This document shows positions 38,682 to 48,884 of a stretch of 64,000 bases of DNA, piece by piece. The notes below the pieces were generated by a model. That model had not been told where the DNA came from. It did not search any database and saw only the letters and a program-made list of their open reading frames with translations. How positions within the stretch are numbered: position 1 is the stretch's first letter; each line of letters starts with the position of its first letter. Source of the stretch: Mercurialis annua (lineage: Eukaryota > Streptophyta > Magnoliopsida > Malpighiales > Euphorbiaceae); the NCBI RefSeq assembly GCF_937616625.2, contig NC_065571.1, positions 1,862,501 through 1,926,500 of the forward strand. The letters are read 5' to 3'. The position numbers and the translations under genes were made by a program.

Positions 38682-38944
38682 AGAAATTGTTAGGTGAATC
38701 TAATCCACTACGTAGGATTATAAACCATCCATAAATAATATGACACGTGTCATAATTATAATAAATGAACCATTCATTTATTAACACATCATTGTAATTA
38801 ATGAATTTTTAAATTTAATTCTAAATACAATAAATGATGTGTTAATAAATGAATGGATCATTTATTATAATTATGACAGGTGACATATTATTTGTGGATG
38901 GTTCATAGTCCTACGTGGTGGATTAGGTTCACTAAAAAAAATTC
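38682..38944. mobile_element. Foldback MITE, family Y copy 2
   Basis: Inverted arms TAAACCATCCATAAATAATA against TATTATTTGTGGATGGTTCA. GTTAGTGACG flanks both sides (38672-38681 and 38945-38954), a perfect 10-base match. Its end sequence (AGAAATTGTTAGGTGAATCT) resembles that of the neighbouring element, so both belong to one family. Confidence 0.85.
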
Positions 38945-39184
38945 GTTAGTGACGTGTGGGTGTTGTGCGTAGGAAGTGCACGAGTGTAAAAGTTTCTTTT
39001 TAGTACAAATAAAAGAAATTGGTTCAATTATATTTTCCTAATTCCTAACATGAAATACTGCCATGTAAGTACGGTTATAGAAGGTGGTTTAAAATAGTAG
39101 GTTATAAAATATTTTTCATAAAAAATAACATATGGAATCACATTTTACTTGTGAAAATGCATTTACTACAATTTTTCAAATAAA

Positions 39185-39330
39185 AAAAAATCCATAAGTC
39201 CATTTATATATAGTAACCCACCGAAGCCACACCTTTTATATATGGTTAATAATCCGTGACAATATCTGAACTAGCTATTACAGTCAAATCTTACCAATAA
39301 TACATTCAAAATCAAACTATTTATGCATAA
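39185..39330 (+). promoter_or_regulatory. Shared SPH promoter block, SPH-4 copy
   Basis: CCATTTATATATAGTAACCC (TATA-like, about 39200-39219), TATGGTTAATAATCCGTGAC and CAAATCTTACCAATAATACA in family order. The start codon of SPH-4 follows 35 bases later. Confidence 0.7.
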
Positions 39331-39365
39331 TGTATCACCATTCGTCAAAAATCAATCAAAAACTA

Positions 39366-39797
39366 ATGAAAATGTCTTCTTATTCGAGTTCTTTGGTGTG
39401 CATTCTTGTCTTGTTTGCCCTAGCAATAAGCAAAATTCATGCACAATTGCCGCCACCACCTATCCCCCATTTAGATTTTCATGTGCACATCATCAAAGGC
39501 TACGCGAACGGGTGGATATCGGGCAGATGCTATTCCCCGAGCCATACGATTTCCATGAACTTTACGCTAATCCATTTAGATAGTCAGTTCCAGTTACATG
39601 CACGGGCTTATTTCCTTTGCTTTATGCGCAAGGATCAGAATGAGCGCAAAACTTTTAAAGTGTTCGATCAAGCCGTGGAGGGTACGAACAGACTGTGCGG
39701 ACGAACCGGTAATTGCTTCTGGAAACTCAAAGAGGATGGCATCTATTTTGCTACTGATAATGTTACTTATACTCGAGAGTTTGGTTGGAATCGTTAA
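39366..39797 (+). CDS. SPH: S1-type self-incompatibility protein homologue, SPH-4
   Basis: Single exon; from the MKM start it codes 143 residues. An upstream in-frame ATG at 39330 would place 12 residues before the signal peptide and is unlikely. Signal peptide VCILVLFALAISKIHA, then a proline tract QLPPPPIPHLDFHVHIIKGY. Four cysteines: GRCYS, FLCFM and RLCGRTGNC, followed by FWKLKEDGIYFATDNVTYTR. N-glycan sites are MNFTLIH and DNVTY. It is a close paralogue of SPH-2 and of the broken SPH-3. Secreted; role unknown. Confidence 0.92.
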   Translation: MKMSSYSSSLVCILVLFALAISKIHAQLPPPPIPHLDFHVHIIKGYANGWISGRCYSPSHTISMNFTLIHLDSQFQLHARAYFLCFMRKDQNERKTFKVFDQAVEGTNRLCGRTGNCFWKLKEDGIYFATDNVTYTREFGWNR

Positions 39798-40076
39798 TCT
39801 AATTAGTGTCTTTAATAGTTTGTTTCAGATCGTTACTCTAATAAATAATCATAAAGTTTAAGATAATTTTAGAATTTTAACTTAACTTATTAAATATATA
39901 TCCCTAAGGAAACGATTCAAATAATCTTGTCTGTTAATATACAAACTCGGAAAAATATATCCAGCTGGCGACGTGGATTGCTTACATGCATTTATTTAAT
40001 TGTTCCAGTTATAAAAGATAAACTCCATAACTTTGGTTCAATTGGAATTTGAATCTGCTTGTCATAATTTATAAAA

Positions 40077-40385
40077 GGGTTGATGTCATAAAAATTCACC
40101 AACTTTACACATAATCTCATTTTAATCAAGTAGTTTAAATTTTCTCATTTTCATGTACGAATTACCACTTTTTCTCAAATTCATGCACGGTGTTGAGGTG
40201 TCACAGCTCTATTGCTGTAATTCGCTGAGGTAGAGATCATTTTACACCAATAAATGAGTGTCAACTCAGCACCGTGCATGAATTTGAGAAAAAGTGGTAA
40301 TTCGTGCATAAAAATGAGAAAATTTAAACTATGTGATTAAAATGAAAAAACATGTAAAGTTTGTGAATTTTTTTGACATTAACTC
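40077..40385. mobile_element. Mutator-like foldback MITE with 9-bp duplication
   Basis: Nearly full-length inverted repeat: AATTCATGCACGGTGTTGAG against CTCAGCACCGTGCATGAATT at the centre, and CATAAAAATTCACCAACTTT against AAAGTTTGTGAATTTTTTTG at the ends. TTTATAAAA flanks both sides (40068-40076 and 40386-40394). Confidence 0.85.
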
Positions 40386-41689
40386 TTTATAAAATTGGCA
40401 TATTAAAATGTGTAATTTTTCTTAAAAATGTATTTAATGTATCACTTCAAATATTGTTTTTCTTCAGCATCAAGCGTACATGTGAAGGCACGACAAGTGA
40501 GAGTCTATTCTTTACTAAAATTTTTTGTCAAAGGTTAAACTTTATTAAAAGAAAAATAATATATATAAATAGAAAATGACTCCTCAACACCAATGAGTAA
40601 GTCCTTCCATAATTAAATGATGAAAACTGCAAAACAGTCATCCGCAAGGATTTTTTAGCCACCAGTTGGGCTACCTAATCAGAACTAATATTTACAAAAT
40701 GAAATCTTATTTTTGAAAATCAAAAAACTAAATCTTCAATTGTTTTTCACAATCCTAGTGCCTTCATCAGCATTATTTCCATAATGTTAAAAAGTCGTCG
40801 TGCCTATACCACAATTGAGAAAGTCAAATATGGCGCAAATATTGACGAAATTCTAACATTAGGGTGAAATTTAAAAGAGGTTAAAAGGTGAGTGGTTTTT
40901 TGGTCAATAAGTCTTCTCAAAACAATGTGAAAAAAAGAGCAAATCATTATGAGATGCACACATATCATAATTTATACTTTCGTCCCTACTATTTGAAAAT
41001 AAAATAATATTGTAATTTATTTTTGTTTCCGTTAATTATTAATCCCTCCTAACATTTCTGGTGTTAGTCAACTAAGTTAAAGAATTTAGCTGAAAATAAT
41101 TCAATTTCAATTTAATCTTTAAATTTATTTTTGAAACGGATATAAAAAAAATTGCAAATTTATGAAATTCGATAGCTTCATAAATTCAATTTATTTAATA
41201 TTTTACTTTTAAATTTTATTTTATTTATTTCATATAATTTTTGAAACAAAAAACCACTTTTAACAAAATACTCAATGTGTCCGAGCATGCCCACCGATGT
41301 ATTAGAAATGATACCTTAGAATGGGTGTAAATCTAAGCAATTTAAATTTTTCATAAAAATTAAAAATTTATTTGAAACCGTTAACTCACTAGAATCTCAT
41401 AATAATGTTTATACGTATTAAAATTAAAAGTTTAAGAATTAAATTGAAATTATTTATTTTTAATGTAGTCTTTTTATTCAGTTGACTGATTAACACAAAA
41501 AAATGATCGGAATGACTAAATTATTGATGAAAATAAAAATGAAAAACTATATCGTTTGATTTTCAAACAAACGGGATAAAGATGTGAAATTATGACATAT
41601 ATGCGAGACTGCATAGTGACTGGTTCAAAATAAAACATACTAAGTTACATTTTAATTGTGTTTATGCATTGAGTAAAACTTCTTAATTA

Positions 41690-41880
41690 AGGAGTTTAAA
41701 CTATAAATAAACTAAAAAGAATCCATAATTCCATATATTTATAGTAACCTAATGAAAACACACCCTTTATACATGGTTAATAATCTCTCACAATCTATGG
41801 AGTAGCTACCACACTCACATCTTCTTCTCTATAAATATAATTCCTATCAAATCTTATCATTCATAGAAAAAAAAAATCAA
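41690..41880 (+). promoter_or_regulatory. Shared SPH promoter block, SPH-5 copy
   Basis: AAGGAGTTTAAACTATAAAT, TTTATAGTAACCTAATGAAA and ACATGGTTAATAATCTCTCA are present. The third block is diverged (CACATCTTCTTCTCTATAAA), which may supply a different TATA box. Confidence 0.6.
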
Positions 41881-41896
41881 TCATAAATTAAAGAAA

Positions 41897-42343
41897 ATGT
41901 CTCGTTCGAGCTCTTTAGCTTGCTTGTTCGTCTTGTTTTCCCTAGCAATCATCGAAATTCATGCACGAGAACCAATCCCTTTTCCGCGATATAAGTTTGA
42001 ATTTCACATCATCAAAGGTTACGCGGATGGTGTTATATTAGGATTATGCACTTCTCCGAATCAACAATTTCGTGCAAACTTTACGCTAACTCATTTAGAT
42101 GAACAATACCAGCACCACTTCATGGTGTCGAGGCATTTTCATGTGCTTTATGGTTGCTCGTTCGTTAAGGGTCATAGTAACGAGAAAAAGTCGTTCTCAG
42201 TGTTCGATCAATCTGTGGATACTCATGTTCGAAGGTGTGGACACACTGGTATGTGCTTTTGGAAACTCAAACAAGATGGCATCTATTTTGCTAATGATAA
42301 TGTTAGTTATACTAAAGAGTTTGCTTGGGATTCATATATCTAA
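41897..42343 (+). CDS. SPH: S1-type self-incompatibility protein homologue, SPH-5
   Basis: Single exon, 148 residues. Signal peptide LACLFVLFSLAIIEIHA, then REPIPFPRYKFEFHIIKGYA. Four cysteines: GLCTS, YGCSF and RRCGHTGMC, followed by FWKLKQDGIYFANDNVSYTK. It is the most diverged intact member of the 33-42 kb subgroup: the Arg of the usual CGRTG motif is His (CGHTG). Promoter block precedes it. Presumed secreted; function unknown. Confidence 0.92.
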   Translation: MSRSSSLACLFVLFSLAIIEIHAREPIPFPRYKFEFHIIKGYADGVILGLCTSPNQQFRANFTLTHLDEQYQHHFMVSRHFHVLYGCSFVKGHSNEKKSFSVFDQSVDTHVRRCGHTGMCFWKLKQDGIYFANDNVSYTKEFAWDSYI

Positions 42344-43244
42344 TTAGTATCTCAAAGTTTAAATGTATTATTGTATGAGTTACAGATTTGAAATAATAAA
42401 TAATAAAGTTCATCATCTTTATTTTGTGGTATTTTGTAAAACAATTCTTGACGGTACTTCTCCACCAATAACATTCAATATTAATCTGAAATTTCAAAAG
42501 ATCACTATGACAATTGGTGTGATGAAAACTATAAGCTTTTCATACTTTGGGTACAATCATTTTATTTTTATGTTTCGTTAGCCCAATTTTTAGTTTCTCA
42601 ACAACGGAAGGTTACAGACTGAATTCAGACAAATTATTGTTTATGTAACTGGATATTTATTTGGCACTGTTCTTTGCATTTTCGGGCTCCATTTTGATAT
42701 TTTAATTCATATAAATATAAGCAATTAATGCGATATTTATAAATTGAAAAATATATTTATTGTCGCCATGTCATGTTATCGATAAATGGATGATTCATAA
42801 TCCTACGTAGCGAACTAAGTTCATGCACATATTACTTATAGATTCCAAATCATGTTGCAGCAGCTTTCGAGTATCAAATAATTAATTCATCAAAAAATCT
42901 AAAATGTTAGGTGAGACTCTCAAGTATATATATAATGAAATGAAAGTTAATCTCCAATAATCCTATTCTAAATTTTTCGATCAACTACAGAAATTCTAAT
43001 ATTTGTCAAATATATAATTAATTCACTTAAAAGTTAGAAGTGGTAAGGGACATTCCAACTATATTTATCATTATCTAACGCAAAGTGTTTACAAGAAGAG
43101 ATAACCATCATAATATTTCACACATGATATTGATTAACTGAGTTTGGAACCATGAGATCACATCTTAATTCTTGAACTTAGCTTATTATTAAGCTAATTT
43201 ATGGCTCTAGTTACTTAATTATTGTTATTTTTGGCACATGGTAT

Positions 43245-43449
43245 GAGGTTTTTTTTGAGTGAGTTTCGATCATAAGACGGTATCTTTAAACTTTTTAAAT
43301 TCAGACTAATCTCCACTCGAGTAATGTAGATCTATTGCAGGAGGTAGAATCTGACTCCAAATTTTAAACGGCTACATACATAAGTACGATTTAAATCCAC
43401 GCTCTCAGTAGTTAAGCTAAAGAAAGTGTTTTACCAACTCACGTGTGCT
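43245..43449 (-). repeat. tRNA-derived SINE, copy 2 (diverged)
   Basis: Shares AGACTAATCTCCACTCGAGT and CCAAATTTTAAACGGCTACA with the copies at 23404 and 56908. Its B box is mutated (GGATTTAAATC in place of GGTTCGAACC), so this copy is probably transcriptionally dead. Confidence 0.7.
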
Positions 43450-44033
43450 TTGAAATTTGCTTTAATAACTTTAAATTATGTTCTTCTTACACTTATTTAA
43501 TAAACTGTTCCTTTTCATATTACGATGAAATCATGAACCTATGTCTAATTTAGATTGAAAATTCCAAATCTTTTTTACATTTTCAGAAATTTGAGGTACT
43601 AAATTAACACAATATGACTTAATATTTCAAAAAATCCAGACTTTTTACAATTTTTAAAAATATCGCCAACATTTTTAATTCGATAGTTTTAATCCAATTT
43701 TAAGACGATTAATTATTAAAAATCATGAATTTGACTATGTTTTATAATTATAACATGGATTTTTAAACTTGGCAAAATAAATCACCTACTTTTATTTTTT
43801 GCAAATCAATACACTGATCTATTTTCCAAATGCTCATGTGCCCGCCGAAATAATTTATATTATGGTGTATACGCCATCAGTTTTCAACAAAAAATTGTCA
43901 TCAAGTTCATATTTCATTTTCAAATTACGTGAAGAGTCTTGATTTAATTTGCATTTAACCTTTTAAAAAAGTAATAAAAATCTTAACATGAATGGTAAAA
44001 TTTGATATTAATTTTAAATATTTGCAATAATGA

Positions 44034-44034
<1 letters not shown>

Positions 44035-44122
<88 letters not shown>
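44035..44122. repeat. (TA)44 microsatellite
   Basis: 88 bases of perfect TA, followed by a short CA run (CACACAC). Its length in the assembly may differ from the true allele. Confidence 0.95.
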
Positions 44123-44130
<8 letters not shown>

Positions 44131-44451
44131 AAGTTCGATAATGTTTTGGTACACATATATGAGTTATGAAAATTAAATAAAGAATTTTTGATATTAGGCT
44201 AGAATTGATGTCAAGCTTCAAAATTTACTTAAAATCACCATAAATAATATAAATTAGTTAGACAAAAAAAAGATGCTTTCTATAATTGAAAGTGTATTAA
44301 TATTGAGAATTTGAGATACTAATACTTGACCTATTTGTTGATTTTGTTAGTTCACTTTTACTAATTTTAGGGTATGCACCTACTTGTGCAAAGTTACAAA
44401 TCTAAAATATAAGATTACATAACTTAAAATACACAACTCTTCACCTCTGGC

Positions 44452-44461
44452 TCTATATAAA
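44452..44461 (+). promoter_or_regulatory. TATA box of SPH-6
   Basis: CTATATAAAT, 65 bases upstream of the start codon. It is preceded by ACACAACTCTTCA, which recurs at the same place before SPH-8. Confidence 0.7.
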
Positions 44462-44526
44462 TCCAATTGACTTCAAACTAAGTTACACCAAACTCAACTT
44501 ATAACAAAAGCAATACTATAGCAAAA

Positions 44527-45045
44527 ATGTTAAAATCTTCACTTAATTTCTCCTTTCTCCTTTGCATAATTATTGCAATAATTTTCGTAATCCAAGCACC
44601 GGATGTTTCTGCAAGAGACCGAAGACGAAAACCCCCTAGATACACCGTCTATTTTCTCAATGGTTGCGAAAGCGGAAGCGAAGTGCCTATACATGGAGAA
44701 TGCTACAATAAAGGGAGATTCAACTTCACTAGATTGTGGCAGCAATACCATTGGAGTTTTCCCGTTACTTATTCGAGAGAGATTGTTTATCATTGCAGTT
44801 TATTGAGGGGTAATAATCCGCCTTTTCAACATCGATTCATTGTAGCTTTCGATCTCTCTAGAGATTCCGAAGAATCGAGATGTGGAAGAACGGGTGATTG
44901 TTACTGGAAAATCACTGAGAATGGTATTTATTTTGGAGATAATAATTCTACCTGGATTAAAGCTTATAATTGGTCAACAAGGTCCGATGATTTTCATTCT
45001 AATTTGATTAAACCTCAGAAATTGCCTGAAATCTCATTGCCGTAA
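44527..45045 (+). CDS. SPH: S1-type self-incompatibility protein homologue, SPH-6
   Basis: Single exon, 172 residues, of a subgroup distinct from SPH-1 to SPH-5. Signal peptide FSFLLCIIIAIIFVIQA, then a basic stretch RDRRRKPPRYTVYFLNGCES. Five cysteines in the mature part: NGCES, GECYN, YHCSL and SRCGRTGDC. The signature is DCYWKITENGIYFGDNNSTW. An extra C-terminal tail of about 20 residues (DDFHSNLIKPQKLPEISLP) is shared with SPH-8. N-glycan sites FNFTR and NNSTW. Predicted secreted; function unknown. Confidence 0.92.
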   Translation: MLKSSLNFSFLLCIIIAIIFVIQAPDVSARDRRRKPPRYTVYFLNGCESGSEVPIHGECYNKGRFNFTRLWQQYHWSFPVTYSREIVYHCSLLRGNNPPFQHRFIVAFDLSRDSEESRCGRTGDCYWKITENGIYFGDNNSTWIKAYNWSTRSDDFHSNLIKPQKLPEISLP

Positions 45046-45064
45046 TAAATTTTTGGAAGATAAT

Positions 45065-45106
45065 ATATAATAGGGGAGGATTGCCCCCGTTATGTAGCCT
45101 GAGTTT
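45065..45106 (+). other. Conserved 3' UTR segment after SPH-6
   Basis: TATATAATAGGGGAGGATTG followed by CCCCCGTTATGTAGCCTGAG. GGGGAGG and CCCCC can pair as a short hairpin. A nearly identical segment follows SPH-8 (57939-57980). Confidence 0.65.
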
Positions 45107-46514
45107 CAAAAAATTTACAATGACTAATAAACTATATTGTTAAATATAAAGGGTGAATAAAAACTATATTATGAACTCTAGTACTTTTTATATAATTTTA
45201 CTATGAATTTTAATTTTAATTAAAATATGAATTGTTAATTATTTATAATTTAAAACAGTGAACAATTTTAATAAAACAATGCTGATGTGGACGTTAAAAC
45301 CATGTTAATAAATATTTTAGAATTTTGAATTATTAAGAAAATACTAACTCATATTTTAAATTATTACATTAAATATTTGTGTTACACGATCTAATAGGTT
45401 AGAAATACTCTATTTGATTATCATTAATTTAGGCTATCTTAAATTAATTTAATCGCATTAATTATCACTTTTTAGTGCCCCGGTTGATTAAGTGGTTAGG
45501 TGACTATTTAGTCACATGATTTATCAATTTGGGCCCTTTTCACATTGTTTGTTCAATTTTAATTGAGAAAATTACATAGAATCCCCCAAAATCTCAATTG
45601 TTTATGTTAGTGACCCAAGTTTTTATTTTTTGCAAAAATCCCTCAATTTTTAAAAATACTTTTCATGCATACCTTTTTATATTTGTTATTCCTATTCTAT
45701 CCCTATGGTATATCTAACTTATTGTGTTTCTATTACATTTGATAATTAACCCTATTTTCTTCTTCTTCTTCATTTTTCACAGTGAAAACTACATTAATGG
45801 CAGAATTTTCATATACATGACTTGTTATAGCATATTGCTATGACAGTCTTTTTGGATTACAGAAAGTATTATGAGTTATTTGTGATTATAGTTTATGTAA
45901 TGATATTAAATGCATATGTGGTGTCGATTGTGTCAACCACTGTGATTAAGCGAGTCAAAATACGGTGACGCCGATTTAAACCCAGCTAGGTGTTTGGCTC
46001 CTGCAATTTTGTTGGATGGTTCATGGGCATTGAATTCTCTGGATTAGATTTGACTCTTGCTTTGTTTATTATTTTTACAGTTTGGTGATAATGAAGTAGG
46101 AATTTATAAAATTAAAAAAGGAAAAGATGTTGTGCGAATTACAGTGTTTTTGTTTTTAATGTGAATCTTCCACTTATTTTGACATCAAAATCAAAAAATT
46201 TAATGGTCGCATGATTTTTTAACTGTTAATATAAAAAGGTCTAATAACTAGAAGAAACAAAAATAAAAAAATTAAACCAGACCTTCCGTTATTTATTTTT
46301 AAAAAAGGGCAAATACACCCCAATATTATATAGAGGGAAATAGTTTAACTCTTTATAGTCATTTATTTTTAAATAAACAATCCATATTTTTAAAATTAGT
46401 CATTTGTATCATGATTATAACGATGTTGAATATAAAAAAATAAATTCTTTTTTTGTTGTGATCTCTAAAAACTTAATGTAATTAATGTATTGAAAATTCA
46501 ATATAGAGAAAAAT

Positions 46515-47403
46515 TTGAAATCTAGTGTAATAAATAAATTAAGTAATCTCTTTTAAGGGTACAGTACATGACAGTTTATAAAACCAAAAATCAACCTGAT
46601 GTTAACCTGATATGAACTCATATTAACTGAACTATTTTAATTCATTTTATATATAAAATTTGTCTTACTGATCTTTACCATCTTAACTGATATTTTATAT
46701 AAATAAAAATTTAAAATTTAGTATAATATACAAATTAAATATCTTTTTCAAGTGAAATATAATTGATATTCTATAAAATTAAAAATCAACCTAATGTGAA
46801 CCTGATATGAACTTATATCAACTGAACTATCTTAATTCATTTTTTTTATAAAATTTGTCTTACTGTTCTTTACCATCTTAACTGATATTTTATATAGATA
46901 AATTTTTGAGATTTAGTGTACTATACAAATTGAATATCTCTTTCGAATGAAATATAATTGATATTTTATAAAAACAAAAATCAACATAATGTGAACCTGA
47001 TATGAACCTATATCAACTGAACTACCTTAATTCATTTTTTTATAAAATTTATCTTACTGCTGTTTATGATCTTAACTGACATTTTATATAAATAAAATTT
47101 TGAAATTTAGTTCAATATACAAATTGAATATCTCTTTTAAGTGAAATGTATGTGATAGTCTATAAAACCAAAAATCAACTTGATGTGAACTTGATATGAA
47201 CCTATATCAACTAAACTACTTTAATTCACTTTTTTTTATAAAAATTGTCATGCTGCTCTTTACAATTTTATTTGATATTTTATATAGAGAGAATTTTAAG
47301 ATATATTTTATTATAAAAATTAAATAACTGGTTTAAGTGAAATGTAATTAACAGTCTACAAAACTGAAAAACAACCTGATGTGAACCGTATGTGAACCTG
47401 AAA
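46515..47403. repeat. Tandem array, period about 195 bp, 4.5 units
   Basis: The word AAATCAACCTGATGTGAACC and variants recur at about 46588, 46783, 46978, 47172 and 47369, giving spacings of 194-196 bases. Each unit also contains TCAACTGAACTA, TAATTCATTTTTTTTATAAA, CTTACTG and ATCTTAACTGATATTTTATA. Units have diverged by point changes and small gaps. Confidence 0.88.
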
Positions 47404-48174
47404 TAATATAACATACTGAATTTTTGGGTGATTTTTGGAGCTACTAATAAAAATAATAAGCAAAAGCAAAAGCAAAATGGAATAGTTAAGTGTATATGGC
47501 GCAAATGCAACGTGAGATAAAGTCTACCATTCATTTCAAATTTCAACTTTCATAATTGATTAATTAAACTTTAATAAAAAAATATCCACGGTTAAAAATC
47601 AACACATATGTGATTAATTGACATCAAATTAATTGCATTTTAAGTTAATTTTAATTTTAAATTAGTATTAATTTAATTACAATAAATTAATTTAAATTTT
47701 GACAAGATAGGAAAACACTTTTAAAAATCATATTACTGATTGTGAATTAATATTTTGAAATTAATGGATTATTAATAGGGTAAATTACTAAAAAGAAAAC
47801 CATAACATATGTTTAAATAACATAATCAGACAATTAGAAATCTTGAATAACTTTTAACAAAATAAACAATCTTAAATGATAAAGAAAATAAGAATCATAC
47901 AGCAAGAAAACATTTAGTAAAAGAAATAGAAAATTATAAAAACAGGTAGAAGAAACAGCTTTTGGTGATTAAGATATTGTTGGCCGCGGTAGCAACTAAA
48001 ATTAAGGAAATGGATTCCTTAATCCACTTCCATAACTAGTTAAGATTGATTTCTAATCAAATCTATTTTCTGAATCTTCCACCTTTGTCAAGATCTAAAG
48101 AACTACATGCTTGAATGTAGTATTTCAAGATTTTTTAAGTAGTTTAGGAGAGAAATTTAAAATAAGTTGTATCA

Positions 48175-48429
48175 GTGGCGGTGACGACAACAACGGCGGT
48201 TGAAGCAGTGGTGGTAACAAGAACGACCTCCGCCGAAGCAGTGGTGGTAACAAGAACGACCTCCGCCGAAGCAACGATGGCAACGCCAATGGCATCGGCT
48301 GAAGCAGCGTCGACAATAATCAATATCATAAAACTCAACGATGATGGTGGAATGACGTTGACAACGAAAGTGATGGAAGGCTCTGTTGCAGGTTTATTAG
48401 TGAGGGTACAAGTGTCTTATTTTCTGTAA
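48175..48429 (+). other. GC-rich patch with a 33-bp repeat and an 84-codon open frame
   Basis: Two tandem copies of a 33-base unit, starting GTGGTGGTAACAAGAACGAC (about 48208-48273), inside an open frame coding Ala/Thr/Val-rich residues (VVVTRTTSAEA twice). The frame is open on both strands over this patch. No family recognised. It may be a captured gene fragment; coding status is doubtful. Confidence 0.35.
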
Positions 48430-48884
48430 AAATTTCCTTATATTGGGGTATGAGGTATTTACACAAACTTTTTAAAGAAATTGAGAGATTGTTGCATATT
48501 AAATTTTTCTGAGGTATAAATGTTAGCAAAGTCCTATTTTGAGTGATTTGTGTAAAAAACCCATTTTAATTTTTTAACATCCAATCTTTGAAATTGTATA
48601 AAATGACTCATAGTTTCTAAGATCTTCATATTAATTTGATCATTCAAAATTTGGCCCACAAAAATCTTGAATTTCTATAACTTAATTGCGACAATTGCAA
48701 TTCAATCCGCAAATCAGTCGCAATATGCCAATTTAGTCCTAAAAAGACTAATCAGCTTGTCATTCGTACGTATTTTTATAAGAATCATCATTGCGAGAAA
48801 TATGTTAAAAAATCCAATGAAGATTTTGATGCATTATTAATCATAAAATACAATATTTTAGTTAATTCGGTAATGGATAATTTT

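Larger units (their letters stand above)
37795..39365. other. Intergenic between SPH-3 remnant and SPH-4
   Basis: Starts with repeat sequence that displaced the SPH-3 tail. It contains a partly folded block at about 38125-38345 (CTAAAAAAGGTCAAA against GATTTGACCTTTTTT), two adjacent foldback MITEs and the SPH-4 promoter block. No other gene seen. Confidence 0.5.
39798..41896. other. Intergenic between SPH-4 and SPH-5
   Basis: Contains one Mutator-like MITE and, at 41690-41880, the SPH-5 promoter block. The rest is AT-rich with no gene seen. Confidence 0.5.
42344..44526. other. Intergenic between SPH-5 and SPH-6
   Basis: Contains a diverged SINE (43245-43449), a (TA)44 tract, and at about 42780-42830 a fragment of MITE family Y (GATTCATAATCCTACGTAGC). 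No other gene seen. Confidence 0.5.
45107..48884. other. Intergenic between SPH-6 and LINE
   Basis: Holds a 195-bp tandem array (46515-47403) and a GC-richer minisatellite-bearing patch (48175-48429). Otherwise AT-rich sequence with no recognised gene. Confidence 0.5.

Noticed and set aside
43955..44221. Minus-strand reading frame with long alternating Tyr-Ile
   Set aside because: It is only the translation of the (TA)n tract.
46515..47403. CRISPR-like array
   Set aside because: The period is 195 bases with continuous similarity and no unique spacers, in a plant nuclear genome.
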